NCBI GenBank assembly: GCA_934309345.1
Contig: CAKRDD010000025.1
Location: 1-47,324, forward strand
Source: an uncultured Mediterraneibacter sp.
GTDB taxonomy: Bacteria; Bacillota; Clostridia; Lachnospirales; Lachnospiraceae
Direction of reading: 5' to 3'
Length of the DNA stretch: 47,324 nt
The notes beneath the pieces were generated by a model that did not search any database, was not told where the DNA came from, and was given only the letters and a program-made list of their open reading frames with translations. This document shows, one piece after another, positions 14,597-24,025 of the stretch; the stretch's first letter is position 1; each line of letters starts with the position of its first letter. A program made the translations under genes and the position numbers.

Positions 14597-15370
14597 TTAC
14601 TCCATAAAATTCATTGGGTCAACCGGCGCCCCGTCTTTCATAATTTCAAAATATAAATTTGGTCCTTCGACACTATAATATTTCGTTGGTGAATTCAGTG
14701 TTCCCACTTCTTCTCCGGCTGCGATATAATCTCCGACTGCTGCCGCCACTTCATCCAGCTGGCCATAAACCGCAGTATATCCATTTCCCATATCGAGTGT
14801 CACAGTAGTTCCTGTCTGGGCAGTCAGATCAATACTCTCTACCACTCCTGCTGCCGCTGCGTGAATCACTTCTCCCTGCGTTCCACCAATAATCAGTGCA
14901 GGATTATATTTATACTGCTCCAATGTCGGAAAATATACTGTATGATCCATACTAAAACTTAAAAGTGTTGCTCCGCTTGCCGGCCAGGCAAGTGTGCTTT
15001 CCTGAGTAAACCACACATTCTGTGTATTCGAAGATGCTGTGCTTTGAATTTCCTCTGTGGATGTATTTCCATTCTCCATACTGTTTTCATTCTCTTGCTG
15101 AACATCCTTTTGGGATTCCTGGTTTTCTTCATTATCCTCTTCTGAATCTGTGTCTGTAGGAAGAATATCATCTGTATTCGCCAATGTACTATCATCTTCT
15201 GTAAGCTGTTCTGCTGTTGTTTGCGCATCTTTGATCTGCTGCTCCATGTCTTTTTTGTAATGATTGTATGTGTAGCTCCCAACCATTGTAATTACCGCAA
15301 CAAAACAAAGTACTGCGCCAACTGCAGCTCCCTTTCCTTTCAAAAAGGCCGGTCTTTCATTTTTATTCAT
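14597..15370 (-). CDS. spoIIQ: SpoIIQ-like engulfment protein (degenerate M23 domain)
   Basis: This protein of about 257 residues has a cytoplasmic N-terminus, one membrane segment (about 15-33), an acidic Thr/Glu/Asn linker, and a C-terminal LytM/M23 fold (about 125-255). It sits directly downstream of spoIID, the clostridial arrangement for SpoIIQ, which holds the engulfing membranes together through SpoIIIAH. The zinc ligands of active M23 peptidases are missing. The HxGxD motif is replaced by NPALI, YaHL reads YGQL, and HLHFE reads NLYFE. The domain is therefore structural. The start at 15370 follows AGAGGTGATG. Confidence 0.82.
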   Translation of the reverse strand: MNKNERPAFLKGKGAAVGAVLCFVAVITMVGSYTYNHYKKDMEQQIKDAQTTAEQLTEDDSTLANTDDILPTDTDSEEDNEENQESQKDVQQENENSMENGNTSTEEIQSTASSNTQNVWFTQESTLAWPASGATLLSFSMDHTVYFPTLEQYKYNPALIIGGTQGEVIHAAAAGVVESIDLTAQTGTTVTLDMGNGYTAVYGQLDEVAAAVGDYIAAGEEVGTLNSPTKYYSVEGPNLYFEIMKDGAPVDPMNFME

Positions 15371-15412
15371 AATCATCACCTCTGGCTATAGCATTGCCTG
15401 AAATGATTGTTC

Positions 15413-16312
15413 TTATTCATCTAGGTGGTGTAGTTCTGTTCCTTCATAAAAATATTGCAGGATCTCTTCATAATTTTTTCCATCCTTTGCCATTTCCTGT
15501 GCAGTCCACTGACTCATTCCGAATCCGTGCCCTTTTCCAACAGTTGCAATTTTCAACCCGTGTGGACTTTCATAAAAAGAAAATGAACTTGAAGGAAGTT
15601 TCAGTGCATCACGGAACTGATCTCCTGTACATATCGTCTCTCCGATCCGCATTTTTCTGACATAACCGGAAGAATCCCATTCCTGGATTTCAAAATCTCC
15701 GTATCCGTACCCATTTTCTGCTTTTTTCTGTTCCTCCGCCACAAGGAATTCTCTACATCTCTTTTGAATCTCTTTATATTCTATCAAATGTACCTGGATT
15801 TCATCCTCTGCTGCCTTATCAAGCGGACATTCTTTTGCTGTGATATACGGATAATCTGCATTCCCAAGCACCTCCTGCACATCTCTTGTCTTTCCATTAC
15901 TGGATTGATGAAAAGGTGCCCATGCAAAGTTCTCATGATACCACAATACAATTCCTTCTGTTTCCTGTGCTGCCTGTTGACATTTCTTATAATTCTCTTC
16001 GTACTTTGTCCCCCACTTTTTCTTCATCTGAGTCTGCGTCAGACATTTATCCAAAAAAGTCTGCTTTTCTTTCTCTGCTCTGTACAGCTCGGTACGTAAA
16101 ACAACCGCCTGTGCCTTCAATGCTTCTATTTCATATCCACCATCTGTTTCTCCTGCGAGCATTCCTGCGAGATACACAGATGCATTATCACTATCGGCTC
16201 CCTGCGCCGCATTTTTTCCGTTTATAAAAACAGAACTGATGTAAGGAAGTAAAAACAGTATGATAAGAAATGCAAAAAATGACTTTATTTTCTTTCTGAT
16301 TGTATCACGCAT
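15413..16312 (-). CDS. spoIID: Stage II sporulation protein D
   Basis: This is a 299-residue SpoIID family lytic transglycosylase that trims peptidoglycan during engulfment. An N-terminal membrane anchor (13-32) is followed by AGMLAGETDGG with the likely catalytic Glu, then EALKAQAVVLRTELYR, HQSSNGKT, and the C-terminal GHGFGMSQWTAQEMA. The ATG is only 4 nt past a hairpin-T-run that ends the upstream transcript. The Shine-Dalgarno GGAGGG lies in the hairpin's 3' arm. It is followed after 42 bp by spoIIQ. Confidence 0.93.
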   Translation of the reverse strand: MRDTIRKKIKSFFAFLIILFLLPYISSVFINGKNAAQGADSDNASVYLAGMLAGETDGGYEIEALKAQAVVLRTELYRAEKEKQTFLDKCLTQTQMKKKWGTKYEENYKKCQQAAQETEGIVLWYHENFAWAPFHQSSNGKTRDVQEVLGNADYPYITAKECPLDKAAEDEIQVHLIEYKEIQKRCREFLVAEEQKKAENGYGYGDFEIQEWDSSGYVRKMRIGETICTGDQFRDALKLPSSSFSFYESPHGLKIATVGKGHGFGMSQWTAQEMAKDGKNYEEILQYFYEGTELHHLDE

Positions 16313-16316
16313 AAAA

Positions 16317-16355
16317 ACAGCCCTCCATACTCTATTGTATGGAAGGCTGTCCTAT
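16317..16355 (-). terminator. Terminator of ileS-glgP overlapping the spoIID ribosome site
   Basis: The minus strand has ACAGCCtTCCATAC, a short loop, GTATGGAgGGCTGT and TTTTT, with spoIID's ATG immediately after. The 3' arm holds spoIID's GGAGGG. The 5' arm/loop contains CATACAAT, an exact match to the sporulation sigma-E -10 consensus, although no good -35 was found. Confidence 0.75.
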
Positions 16356-16406
16356 CTTAGAACTTATCCGGTTGTTTTTATCCGGTTTCATTCTCTGTGT
16401 AATTGC

Positions 16407-18887
16407 TTATTCGAAAAGGTCCTGTCCTGATGGAACTTCAACCTTCTCCAGATGCCAGATATCACGAACATATTCTTCAATTGTTCTGTCTGATGTGAAC
16501 TTACCGCTGCATGCTGTGTTCATCATTGCCATCTTAGACCATCTCTGCTGATCTCTGTAAGCTTCTTCTACTCTCTTCTGAGCATCTGCATAAGAACGGA
16601 AATCTTTCAGAATAAAGTAAGTATCTGCTTTGTCTGTACACTGTGTATTGAGCAGTGAGTTATACAGATTGATATACATGTTATGATCACCGTTTGAATA
16701 GGTTCCATCCATCAGCTGATCTACCACACGTTTAACTTCCCAATCATTGAAATAGATATCTGTCGGGTTGTATCCACCATTGTTCTCGTAGTTGATTACT
16801 TCCTGTGAGCTCAGACCAAAGATGAATGCATTTTCCTCTCCAACTTCATGAACAATCTCTACGTTTGCTCCGTCCATTGTTCCAAGTGTCGGTGCACCGT
16901 TCAGCATGAACTTCATGTTACCTGTACCGGATGCCTCTTTGGAAGCTGTTGAGATCTGCTCGCTGACATCTGCTGCTGCGAAAAGAATCTCTGCATTGGA
17001 TACTCTGTAGTCTTCGATAAATACAACTTTTAGTTTTCCGTTGATGCTTCTGTCATTATTTACAACATCTGCTACGGAGTTGATCAGTTTGATCGTTTCT
17101 TTCGCACGAAGGTATCCTGCTGCTGCCTTAGCTCCGAAGATAAATGTTCTCGGATAGAAGGACATCTCCGGATGCTCTTTGATCTGATTATACAGATACA
17201 TAATGTGCAGGATATTTAACAGCTGGCGTTTGTACTCGTGCAGACGTTTTACCTGAATATCAAAGATAGAACGAGGATCTACATCGATTCCGTTATGTTC
17301 TTTGATGTATTTCGCAAGGCGGACTTTATTCTGGTATTTAATTTCCATAAATTCACGTCTTGCATCTTCATCTTCTACAAGCGGTTTCAGTTTTGCGATC
17401 TGAGACAGATCTGTGATCCATCCGTCACCGATCTTATCTGTGATCCAATCAGCAAGGAGCGGATTTCCATGTGCAAGGAAACGTCTCTGTGTAATTCCGT
17501 TTGTCTTGTTATTAAACTTCTCAGGCATCATCTGATAGAAATCTTTCAGTTCCTGTTTCTCAAGAATTTCTGTATGAAGCTGTGCAACACCGTTTACAGA
17601 GAATCCTGCAACAATTGCCATGTTCGCCATACGAACCTGTCCGTTCATAAGGATTGCCATTTTGCGGACTTTCTCTTCATTTCCCGGATACATCTCACGA
17701 ACCTTGATCAGGAAACGACGATCGATCTCCTGTACAATCTGGTAAATACGTGGAAGTAATTTTGAGAACAGGTCGATTGGCCATTTCTCAAGTGCCTCTG
17801 CCATGATTGTATGGTTTGTGTAAGCACAAGTCTTGCTTGTAACTTCCCATGCATCCTCCCAGCTTAATCCTTCTACGTCGATCAGAAGACGCATCAGCTC
17901 CGGAACTGCAACTGTCGGATGTGTATCGTTCATCTGGATAACAACTTTCTCGTGCAGTTTTCTGATATCTCCATGTTTCTTCTTATACTTCTCGATCAGA
18001 GCCTGAAGACTTGCAGAGATAAAGAAATACTGCTGTTTCAGACGGAGCTCTTTTCCTGAATAATGATTGTCATTCGGATAAAGGACATCAACGATCAGTT
18101 TTGCAAGGTTTTCCTGCTCTACCGCTTTGTGATAATTTCCTCTGTCAAACTCATCCAGCTTAAAATCTGTGATCGGTTTTGCATCCCATACACGCAGTGT
18201 ATTTACTACATGGTTACCATATCCAACGATTGGCATATCATACGGAACTGCCATAACAGACTCATAATTCTCCTGAATGAATATATCTTTACCTGTTGCA
18301 GGGTCTTTCTCAAAACGGATATTTCCACCAAAACGTACTTCTTTTGCGTACTCTTCACGGCGAACTTCAAACGGATTTCCTTCTTTCAGCCAGTTATCCG
18401 GAACCTCTACCTGATATCCATCTTTGATTTTCTGTTTGAACATACCATAACGATAACGGATTCCACATCCGTATGCCGGATAGTTCAGTGTTGCAAGAGA
18501 ATCAAGGAAACATGCTGCAAGACGTCCAAGACCGCCGTTTCCAAGAGCCGCATCCGGCTCCTGGTCTTCAATCACGTTCAGATCAATATTCATCTCTTCC
18601 AGTGCTTCTTTTACATCTTTATATGCTGTCATATTGATGAGGTTGTTGCCAAGTGCACGTCCCATAAGGAACTCCATTGACATGTAGTATACTGTCTTGG
18701 CATCTGTCTCATCATATCTTTTCTGTGTCTCGATCCAGTCATCAATGATAACATCTTTCACTGCATAAGAAACTGCCTGGAATAACTGCTGCGGTGTAGC
18801 CTCATCGATTGTCTTTCTGTAAAGTGTCTTAACGTTATCCTTTACTGCCGCTTTAAAAGCCTTTTTTTCGAATCTTTTACTGAACAT
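16407..18887 (-). CDS. glgP: Glycogen/starch phosphorylase
   Basis: This 826-residue GT35 alpha-glucan phosphorylase releases glucose-1-phosphate from glycogen or maltodextrins, using pyridoxal phosphate. The family landmarks are YYMSMEFLMGRALGNN near the N-terminus, GNGGLGRLAACFLDSLA, the RVSNAEILFAAADVSEQIS segment and GTGNMKFMLNGAPTLGTMDGAN with the PLP lysine near 659. Full length. The ATG lies 5 nt after the ileS stop, and its GGAGAG ribosome site is inside the last ileS codons. It has no promoter of its own in view and probably shares the ileS T-box transcript. Confidence 0.95.
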   Translation of the reverse strand: MFSKRFEKKAFKAAVKDNVKTLYRKTIDEATPQQLFQAVSYAVKDVIIDDWIETQKRYDETDAKTVYYMSMEFLMGRALGNNLINMTAYKDVKEALEEMNIDLNVIEDQEPDAALGNGGLGRLAACFLDSLATLNYPAYGCGIRYRYGMFKQKIKDGYQVEVPDNWLKEGNPFEVRREEYAKEVRFGGNIRFEKDPATGKDIFIQENYESVMAVPYDMPIVGYGNHVVNTLRVWDAKPITDFKLDEFDRGNYHKAVEQENLAKLIVDVLYPNDNHYSGKELRLKQQYFFISASLQALIEKYKKKHGDIRKLHEKVVIQMNDTHPTVAVPELMRLLIDVEGLSWEDAWEVTSKTCAYTNHTIMAEALEKWPIDLFSKLLPRIYQIVQEIDRRFLIKVREMYPGNEEKVRKMAILMNGQVRMANMAIVAGFSVNGVAQLHTEILEKQELKDFYQMMPEKFNNKTNGITQRRFLAHGNPLLADWITDKIGDGWITDLSQIAKLKPLVEDEDARREFMEIKYQNKVRLAKYIKEHNGIDVDPRSIFDIQVKRLHEYKRQLLNILHIMYLYNQIKEHPEMSFYPRTFIFGAKAAAGYLRAKETIKLINSVADVVNNDRSINGKLKVVFIEDYRVSNAEILFAAADVSEQISTASKEASGTGNMKFMLNGAPTLGTMDGANVEIVHEVGEENAFIFGLSSQEVINYENNGGYNPTDIYFNDWEVKRVVDQLMDGTYSNGDHNMYINLYNSLLNTQCTDKADTYFILKDFRSYADAQKRVEEAYRDQQRWSKMAMMNTACSGKFTSDRTIEEYVRDIWHLEKVEVPSGQDLFE

Positions 18888-18892
18888 GTTTA

Positions 18893-21800
18893 TTACTCTC
18901 CTTTTTTCTCAACACCCATTGTAACTGCTTCGCCGTTGATCTTCCATTCTTTCACGTATCCAGCCGGCTGTGCTTTTACAACTTCATCTGCAAGTACCTC
19001 ACCTGCGATCAGTGTATTGTTCTTTTCGAAGACAGCTTCTGCCTTTTCACTACCTTCGTATGTAACTTTGATTCTGTCCATAACTTCGAAATCAGCTTCT
19101 TTTCTCATTGTCTGGATCTTACTGATGATCTCACGTACAAATCCTTCTTCCAGCAGCTCTGGTGACAGGTTTGTATCAAGAACAACTGTGATTCCGTTGT
19201 CATTTACAGATTCATATCCTTCAATCTGTGCTGTATCGATCAGAAGATCTTCCTTGAAAAGTTCAATCTCCTGTCCGTTTACATCCAGTTTGAGTGCACC
19301 TGTAGCGTTGAGCTCATCCATTGCTGCATTTCCATCGATGTCGTTAAGCGCCGCTTTGATACCACCTAACATCTTACCATATTTTGGTCCGACTGTCTTT
19401 AATTGTGGTTTAAAACTATAAGAAGTAAAGTCTCTTACATCCTCTGTGAATTTAACATTTTTAACATTCAGCTCGTCTGCAACGATCTCCTGATAGAATT
19501 CCGGAAGATCAAAGTCTGCTTTCACAAACATCTTTCCGATCGGCTGACGATTCTTGATGTTAGATGCATTACGGCATGCACGTCCCATAACAACAAGATC
19601 AAGAACATGTTCCATGTTATTTTCAAGTTCTTTGTCAATCTGCTCTTCATGAACTTCCGGGAAGTCACAAAGGTGAATACTTTCCGGAGCATCCTTATCA
19701 ATGCTGCGAACCAGGTTCTGATAAATCTCTTCTGTCATGAATGGAATCATCGGAGCTGCTGCCTTGGATACTGTAACAAGAGCTGTGTACAGAGTCATAT
19801 AAGCATTGATCTTATCCTGCTCCATTCCCTTTGCCCAGAAACGCTCACGGCTTCTTCTTACATACCAGTTACTCAGATCATCTACGAAGTCCTGAAGCAC
19901 ACGTGCTGCCTCCGGGATTCTGTAATTTCCAAGATTATTATCTACATCTTTCACCATTGTATTCATCTTGGAGAGGATCCACTTGTCCATAACCGGAAGT
20001 TTATCATATTCCAGAGTATATTTTGTTGCATCAAAATTATCAATATTTGCATAAAGCACGAAGAATGCATAAGTATTCCAAAGTGTTCCCATGAACTTAC
20101 GCTGTCCTTCCTGAACGGCTTTTCCGTGGAAACGGTTCGGCAGCCACGGAGCACTGTTGATGTAGAAATACCAACGGATCGCGTCTGCTCCGTATTTCTC
20201 AAGTGCATCAAACGGATCAACTGCATTTCCTTTAGACTTACTCATCTTCTGTCCATTCTCATCCTGAACATGTCCGAGAACGATAACATTCTTATATGGA
20301 GCCTTGTTGAACAGCAGTGTTGAAATTGCAAGCAGGGAGTAGAACCATCCTCTTGTCTGGTCTACAGCCTCGGAAATGAAATCTGCCGGGAACTGTCTCT
20401 CAAATAATTCCTTATTCTCAAATGGATAATGATGCTGTGCAAATGGCATGGATCCACTATCGAACCAGCAGTCAATAACTTCTGGTACTCTGTGCATCTC
20501 TTTACCACACTCCGGACACTTGATTGTTACAGCATCGATGTATGGACGGTGAAGTTCGATATCATCCGGGCAGTTATCAGACATTGATTTCAGTTCTTCA
20601 ATGCTTCCGATAGAGTGCATATGTCCACACTCACACTGCCAGATATTCAGTGGTGTTCCCCAGTAACGGTTACGGCTGATTCCCCAGTCCTGAACATTCT
20701 CGATCCAGTCGCCGAAACGTCCTTTACCGATGCTTTCCGGAATCCAGTTGATTGTATTGTTATTTCTGATCAGGTCTTCGCGAACTGCTGTCATCTTGAT
20801 GAACCAGGACTCACGAGCGTAGTAGATCAGCGGAGTATCACATCTCCAGCAGTGAGGATAACTATGCTCGAACTTCGGTGCATCATAGAGAAGTCCTCTT
20901 GCATCCAGATCTTTTAATACTTCCGGATCCGCTTTCTTTACAAATAAACCGGCGAACGGTGTAGATTCTGCCATATCACCCTTCTCATCTACAAGCTGTA
21001 CGAATGGAAGTCCGTATTTTCTTCCTACATTCGCATCATCTTCACCAAATGCAGGTGCGATATGAACAACTCCTGTACCATCTGTCAGAGTTACGTACTC
21101 ATCACATACAACATAGAATGCTTTCTTACGCTGTTTTGCTGCCTCGTCTGCTGCACACTGGTACAGTGGCTCATATTCTTTTCCTTCCAGATCAGTTCCC
21201 TTGTAAGTCTCAAGGATTTCGTAAGCATCTTTACCTTCTTCTGCAAGTCTTCCAAGAACTGTATCAAGCAGTGCACATGCCATGTAATATACACGTCCGT
21301 CTGCTGCCTTAACCTTTGCGTAATCTTCCTTCGGATTTACACAAAGTGCGAGGTTGGATGGAAGTGTCCAAGGTGTTGTTGTCCATGCAAGAATATATGC
21401 ATCTTCATCTTTTACTTTAAAACGAACGATTGCTGAACGTTCCTTAACATCCTTGTATCCCTGTGCAACTTCCTGTGCGGAAAGCGGTGTTCCACAACGT
21501 GGGCAGTAAGGAACGATCTTAAATCCTTTGTAAAGGAGTCCCTTATCCCAGATCTGCTTCAGAGCCCACCACTCAGACTCGATAAAGTTGTTATCATATG
21601 TTACATATGGGTGCTCCATGTCAGCCCAGAATCCAACTGTACCGGAGAAATCCTCCCACATTCCTTTGTATTTCCATACACTCTCTTTACATTTCTTGAT
21701 AAATGGTTCAAGACCGTATTTCTCAATCTGATCTTTTCCGTCAAGACCAAGAAGCTTCTCAACTTCAAGCTCTACCGGAAGACCGTGTGTATCCCATCCG

Positions 21801-22048
21801 GCCTTTCTTGGAACCATATATCCTTTCATTGTACGGTATCTTGGAATCATATCTTTGATAACACGAGTTAAAACGTGTCCAATATGCGGTTTACCGTTTG
21901 CTGTCGGAGGTCCGTCATAGAAAATATAATCCGGGCATCCTTCTTTTTCATCCATACTTTTCTGGAAGATTTCATTATCATCCCAGAACTTTTCAACTTC
22001 TTTTTCACGGCTGACAAAATTCATGTCAGTTGAAACTTTCTTATACAT
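18893..22048 (-). CDS. ileS: Isoleucyl-tRNA synthetase
   Basis: This 1051-residue class Ia synthetase charges tRNA-Ile. It has GKPHIGHVLTR (HIGH motif), a CP1 editing domain, QKMSKSKGN (KMSKS motif), an anticodon-binding region, and the long C-terminal extension of the type-2 (eukaryote-like, often mupirocin-resistant) IleRS class. That class is inferred from the length and the N-terminal FVSREKEVEKFWDDN form. Expression is controlled by an Ile-specific T-box at 22087-22393. glgP follows with no gap. Confidence 0.96.
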   Translation of the reverse strand: MYKKVSTDMNFVSREKEVEKFWDDNEIFQKSMDEKEGCPDYIFYDGPPTANGKPHIGHVLTRVIKDMIPRYRTMKGYMVPRKAGWDTHGLPVELEVEKLLGLDGKDQIEKYGLEPFIKKCKESVWKYKGMWEDFSGTVGFWADMEHPYVTYDNNFIESEWWALKQIWDKGLLYKGFKIVPYCPRCGTPLSAQEVAQGYKDVKERSAIVRFKVKDEDAYILAWTTTPWTLPSNLALCVNPKEDYAKVKAADGRVYYMACALLDTVLGRLAEEGKDAYEILETYKGTDLEGKEYEPLYQCAADEAAKQRKKAFYVVCDEYVTLTDGTGVVHIAPAFGEDDANVGRKYGLPFVQLVDEKGDMAESTPFAGLFVKKADPEVLKDLDARGLLYDAPKFEHSYPHCWRCDTPLIYYARESWFIKMTAVREDLIRNNNTINWIPESIGKGRFGDWIENVQDWGISRNRYWGTPLNIWQCECGHMHSIGSIEELKSMSDNCPDDIELHRPYIDAVTIKCPECGKEMHRVPEVIDCWFDSGSMPFAQHHYPFENKELFERQFPADFISEAVDQTRGWFYSLLAISTLLFNKAPYKNVIVLGHVQDENGQKMSKSKGNAVDPFDALEKYGADAIRWYFYINSAPWLPNRFHGKAVQEGQRKFMGTLWNTYAFFVLYANIDNFDATKYTLEYDKLPVMDKWILSKMNTMVKDVDNNLGNYRIPEAARVLQDFVDDLSNWYVRRSRERFWAKGMEQDKINAYMTLYTALVTVSKAAAPMIPFMTEEIYQNLVRSIDKDAPESIHLCDFPEVHEEQIDKELENNMEHVLDLVVMGRACRNASNIKNRQPIGKMFVKADFDLPEFYQEIVADELNVKNVKFTEDVRDFTSYSFKPQLKTVGPKYGKMLGGIKAALNDIDGNAAMDELNATGALKLDVNGQEIELFKEDLLIDTAQIEGYESVNDNGITVVLDTNLSPELLEEGFVREIISKIQTMRKEADFEVMDRIKVTYEGSEKAEAVFEKNNTLIAGEVLADEVVKAQPAGYVKEWKINGEAVTMGVEKKGE

Positions 22049-22086
22049 GTTTTTATCCTTTCCTGAGTTTATTTTATGATTCTTAA

Positions 22087-22393
22087 AAAAAGAAAGGCTT
22101 CCGTCCTGTAATAGGACGAAAGCCTGAACTTCTCTCGTTAAACCACCTGTTACATCATACTTAGGTCTAAATTATCAACCTGCATATGGTATCCTATAAC
22201 GCCGGACACGCGTCAGTCCTTACTCTCCATTTCTGCAGAAATCTCTTTTCTGCATCTGTTTCAGGAACTGCTGCTCTGGAGTGATCTTCAAAAATCTCTT
22301 ACTTGCACCGGACTCCCACCATCTCCGGCTCGCTGTAACGTTCGGATAAATCCTACTGTCTCCGTCATCGCTTTACCTGTGAACTTCTACACA
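22087..22393 (-). promoter_or_regulatory. T-box leader of ileS (specifier ATC, Ile)
   Basis: On the minus strand the leader contains the stem I features GCGAGCCGGAGATGG and AGTCCGGTGCAAG, then the specifier ATC at 22285-22283 in the context AAGATCACTCC. The T-box core AACAGGTGGTTTAACG lies at about 22150-22135. A terminator follows: AAGGCTTTCGTCC, TATTACA, GGACGGAAGCCTT and a T-run (22087-22124). Uncharged tRNA-Ile would pair with the specifier and the GG bulge and prevent termination. Confidence 0.93.
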
Positions 22394-22399
22394 CGGCTT

Positions 22400-22428
22400 A
22401 TTATAAAGAGATTCTCGCTTCTAGTCAA
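22400..22428 (-). promoter_or_regulatory. Promoter of the ileS T-box transcript
   Basis: The minus strand has TTGACT (22428-22423), a 17-bp spacer and TATAAT (22405-22400). The start near 22393 fits the beginning of the T-box leader. Confidence 0.85.
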
Positions 22429-22496
22429 GGTTTATTATGATAAAAAAAGTGCGAAAAAACGCTGTTTTCAGCGTTCTTTCGCAAATTTCTGTTTTA

Positions 22497-23933
22497 TTAT
22501 CTGCGGCGTTTCTTCTTTCTTTTCACATTACCGCTCTTTGCATTTCTTCTTTTTCCTTTTTTTCTTCTGCGACGTCTCATCTGCTTTCTGTAATTTGCAA
22601 TTACAATAAGAATGACCAAGAGAATCACAACTGCAATTACAACTCCGATCACAATTTTCATAACCTTTGAAATCCCGGTTACGACAGTTGGCGTTGTCTT
22701 ATCTTTCTTTTTCCCCAAAACAGCTGCACTGCTTTCCTCGTTTTTTTCTATCGCAGCTTTCACACTGCCTACTTCCTGCCCTTTATAAGTAAATGTTACC
22801 GTTCCGGATCCATCCTTGCTGCTGTCTTCCTTCACTTCTGCTTTCACATCAGAAAATTGTGCACTCTTTGGAAGTACAATATAAGCATCTTCGTCTTCAT
22901 AAGACTTTACGCCTTCCGGAAGCTTCTGATCCTTCAAAGATACTTTTGAGAAATTACTGTAAGCATAATCAAACATGGCACGAGTATCTATATAAGCATC
23001 ATTTCCAAAATCATAAAGTACAACCGCAACAAGCTGCATATCTCCGTTATCTGCCATTGTCACAAGCGTCGTTCTTGCCTGATCTGTGTAGCCGGTCTTA
23101 CCGCCCTTGCAGTATTCATAATAATTATCATTCTGTGGCCAGAGCATCTTGTGCTTCTGCTGGAAAGTACGTTCTTCATTCACCAGATTCGTTGCCGGAA
23201 TTGTATGGCTTAATGATTGGGAAATTGTCCGGAATGCTTCCTTCTGATAAACTGCTGCACCAATCCTTGCCATATCATGCGCCGTTGTATAATGCTGTTC
23301 ATCATGAAGTCCGTTCGCATTCGTCCAGTGTGAACCTGTACATCCGAGTTTTTCTGACTCATCATTCATCGCCTGGATAAATGTGTCATAACCTCCCCCC
23401 ATCTTCTTGCCAACACTCTCTGCCACTGCATAGGAGACCTCATTTGCCGATGCCAGCAGAACGGCATAGAGCGCGTCTTCCATGCTGATCTGCTCCCCCG
23501 GCGTCATGCCGATATGGGCATCGCCATATTCCAGAAAGGAGATACTATCCTGAGAAAATTCTACAGTATCTGTAAGCTCTGCATTGTCCAGCGCAACCAA
23601 CGTTGTCAGAAGTTTTGTAATACTCGCCGGATAATGCTTCTTTTCAATCTGCTTGCTATATAAAACTGCCCCACTGCTCATATCCATAACGATTGCAGAA
23701 TCCGCATAAGTTGCCGGACCCTGTGGCCAGTTCTCCACACTGTTTGAATCCGGTGCGATTGCATAACAGTTCTGACGCTGTGTCTCACGGTCTTCTTCCT
23801 CTGTCTGAGTTGAATCTGTTGTGGCTGCCGCCGTCTCTTCCTCGGCAAATGTCTGTACTGCCGGCATCAATATCATAGATGCCGCCATCAGAAGTGACAG
23901 ACAGCGCTTTCCGTATCTCTTAAAATTTATCAT
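22497..23933 (-). CDS. D-alanyl-D-alanine carboxypeptidase (S11, DacF-like)
   Basis: This is a penicillin-binding carboxypeptidase of about 478 residues that removes the terminal D-Ala of stem peptides. It has a signal peptide, then the active-site S104-I-T-K107, SANEVS (SxN) and KGGKTGYT (KTG). A later beta domain precedes a C-terminal membrane segment and an extremely basic cytoplasmic tail (RRRRRKKGKRR). The start at 23933 has CCGGAGGA 8 nt upstream; the ATG at 23963 lies before that ribosome site and has none of its own. It is monocistronic, with a hairpin just upstream of its leader. Confidence 0.92.
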   Translation of the reverse strand: MINFKRYGKRCLSLLMAASMILMPAVQTFAEEETAAATTDSTQTEEEDRETQRQNCYAIAPDSNSVENWPQGPATYADSAIVMDMSSGAVLYSKQIEKKHYPASITKLLTTLVALDNAELTDTVEFSQDSISFLEYGDAHIGMTPGEQISMEDALYAVLLASANEVSYAVAESVGKKMGGGYDTFIQAMNDESEKLGCTGSHWTNANGLHDEQHYTTAHDMARIGAAVYQKEAFRTISQSLSHTIPATNLVNEERTFQQKHKMLWPQNDNYYEYCKGGKTGYTDQARTTLVTMADNGDMQLVAVVLYDFGNDAYIDTRAMFDYAYSNFSKVSLKDQKLPEGVKSYEDEDAYIVLPKSAQFSDVKAEVKEDSSKDGSGTVTFTYKGQEVGSVKAAIEKNEESSAAVLGKKKDKTTPTVVTGISKVMKIVIGVVIAVVILLVILIVIANYRKQMRRRRRKKGKRRNAKSGNVKRKKKRRR

Positions 23934-23968
23934 AAAGGAAATCCTCCGGTTGTTTGAATTCATAACGC

Positions 23969-24000
23969 AAAAATCCCCACAGACCTTTCATCTGTGGGGA
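23969..24000 (-). terminator. Terminator-like hairpin upstream of the carboxypeptidase gene
   Basis: A perfect 10-bp stem TCCCCACAGA/TCTGTGGGGA with a 7-nt loop is followed on the minus strand by TTTTT. No intact minus-strand gene lies upstream today. It fits best as the end of a gene whose 3' remnant is at 24026-24139, though an attenuator for the carboxypeptidase gene is possible. Confidence 0.65.
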
Positions 24001-24025
24001 ATCTGTGACTATTGTTATTATAATT

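Noticed and set aside
14597..15370. Active M23 endopeptidase
   Set aside because: All zinc-ligand motifs are altered and the neighbour is spoIID, so a structural SpoIIQ is the better call.
19403..20323. 306-codon plus-strand frame inside ileS
   Set aside because: Antisense shadow of a clear isoleucyl-tRNA synthetase, rich in Cys/Ile/His, with no ribosome site.
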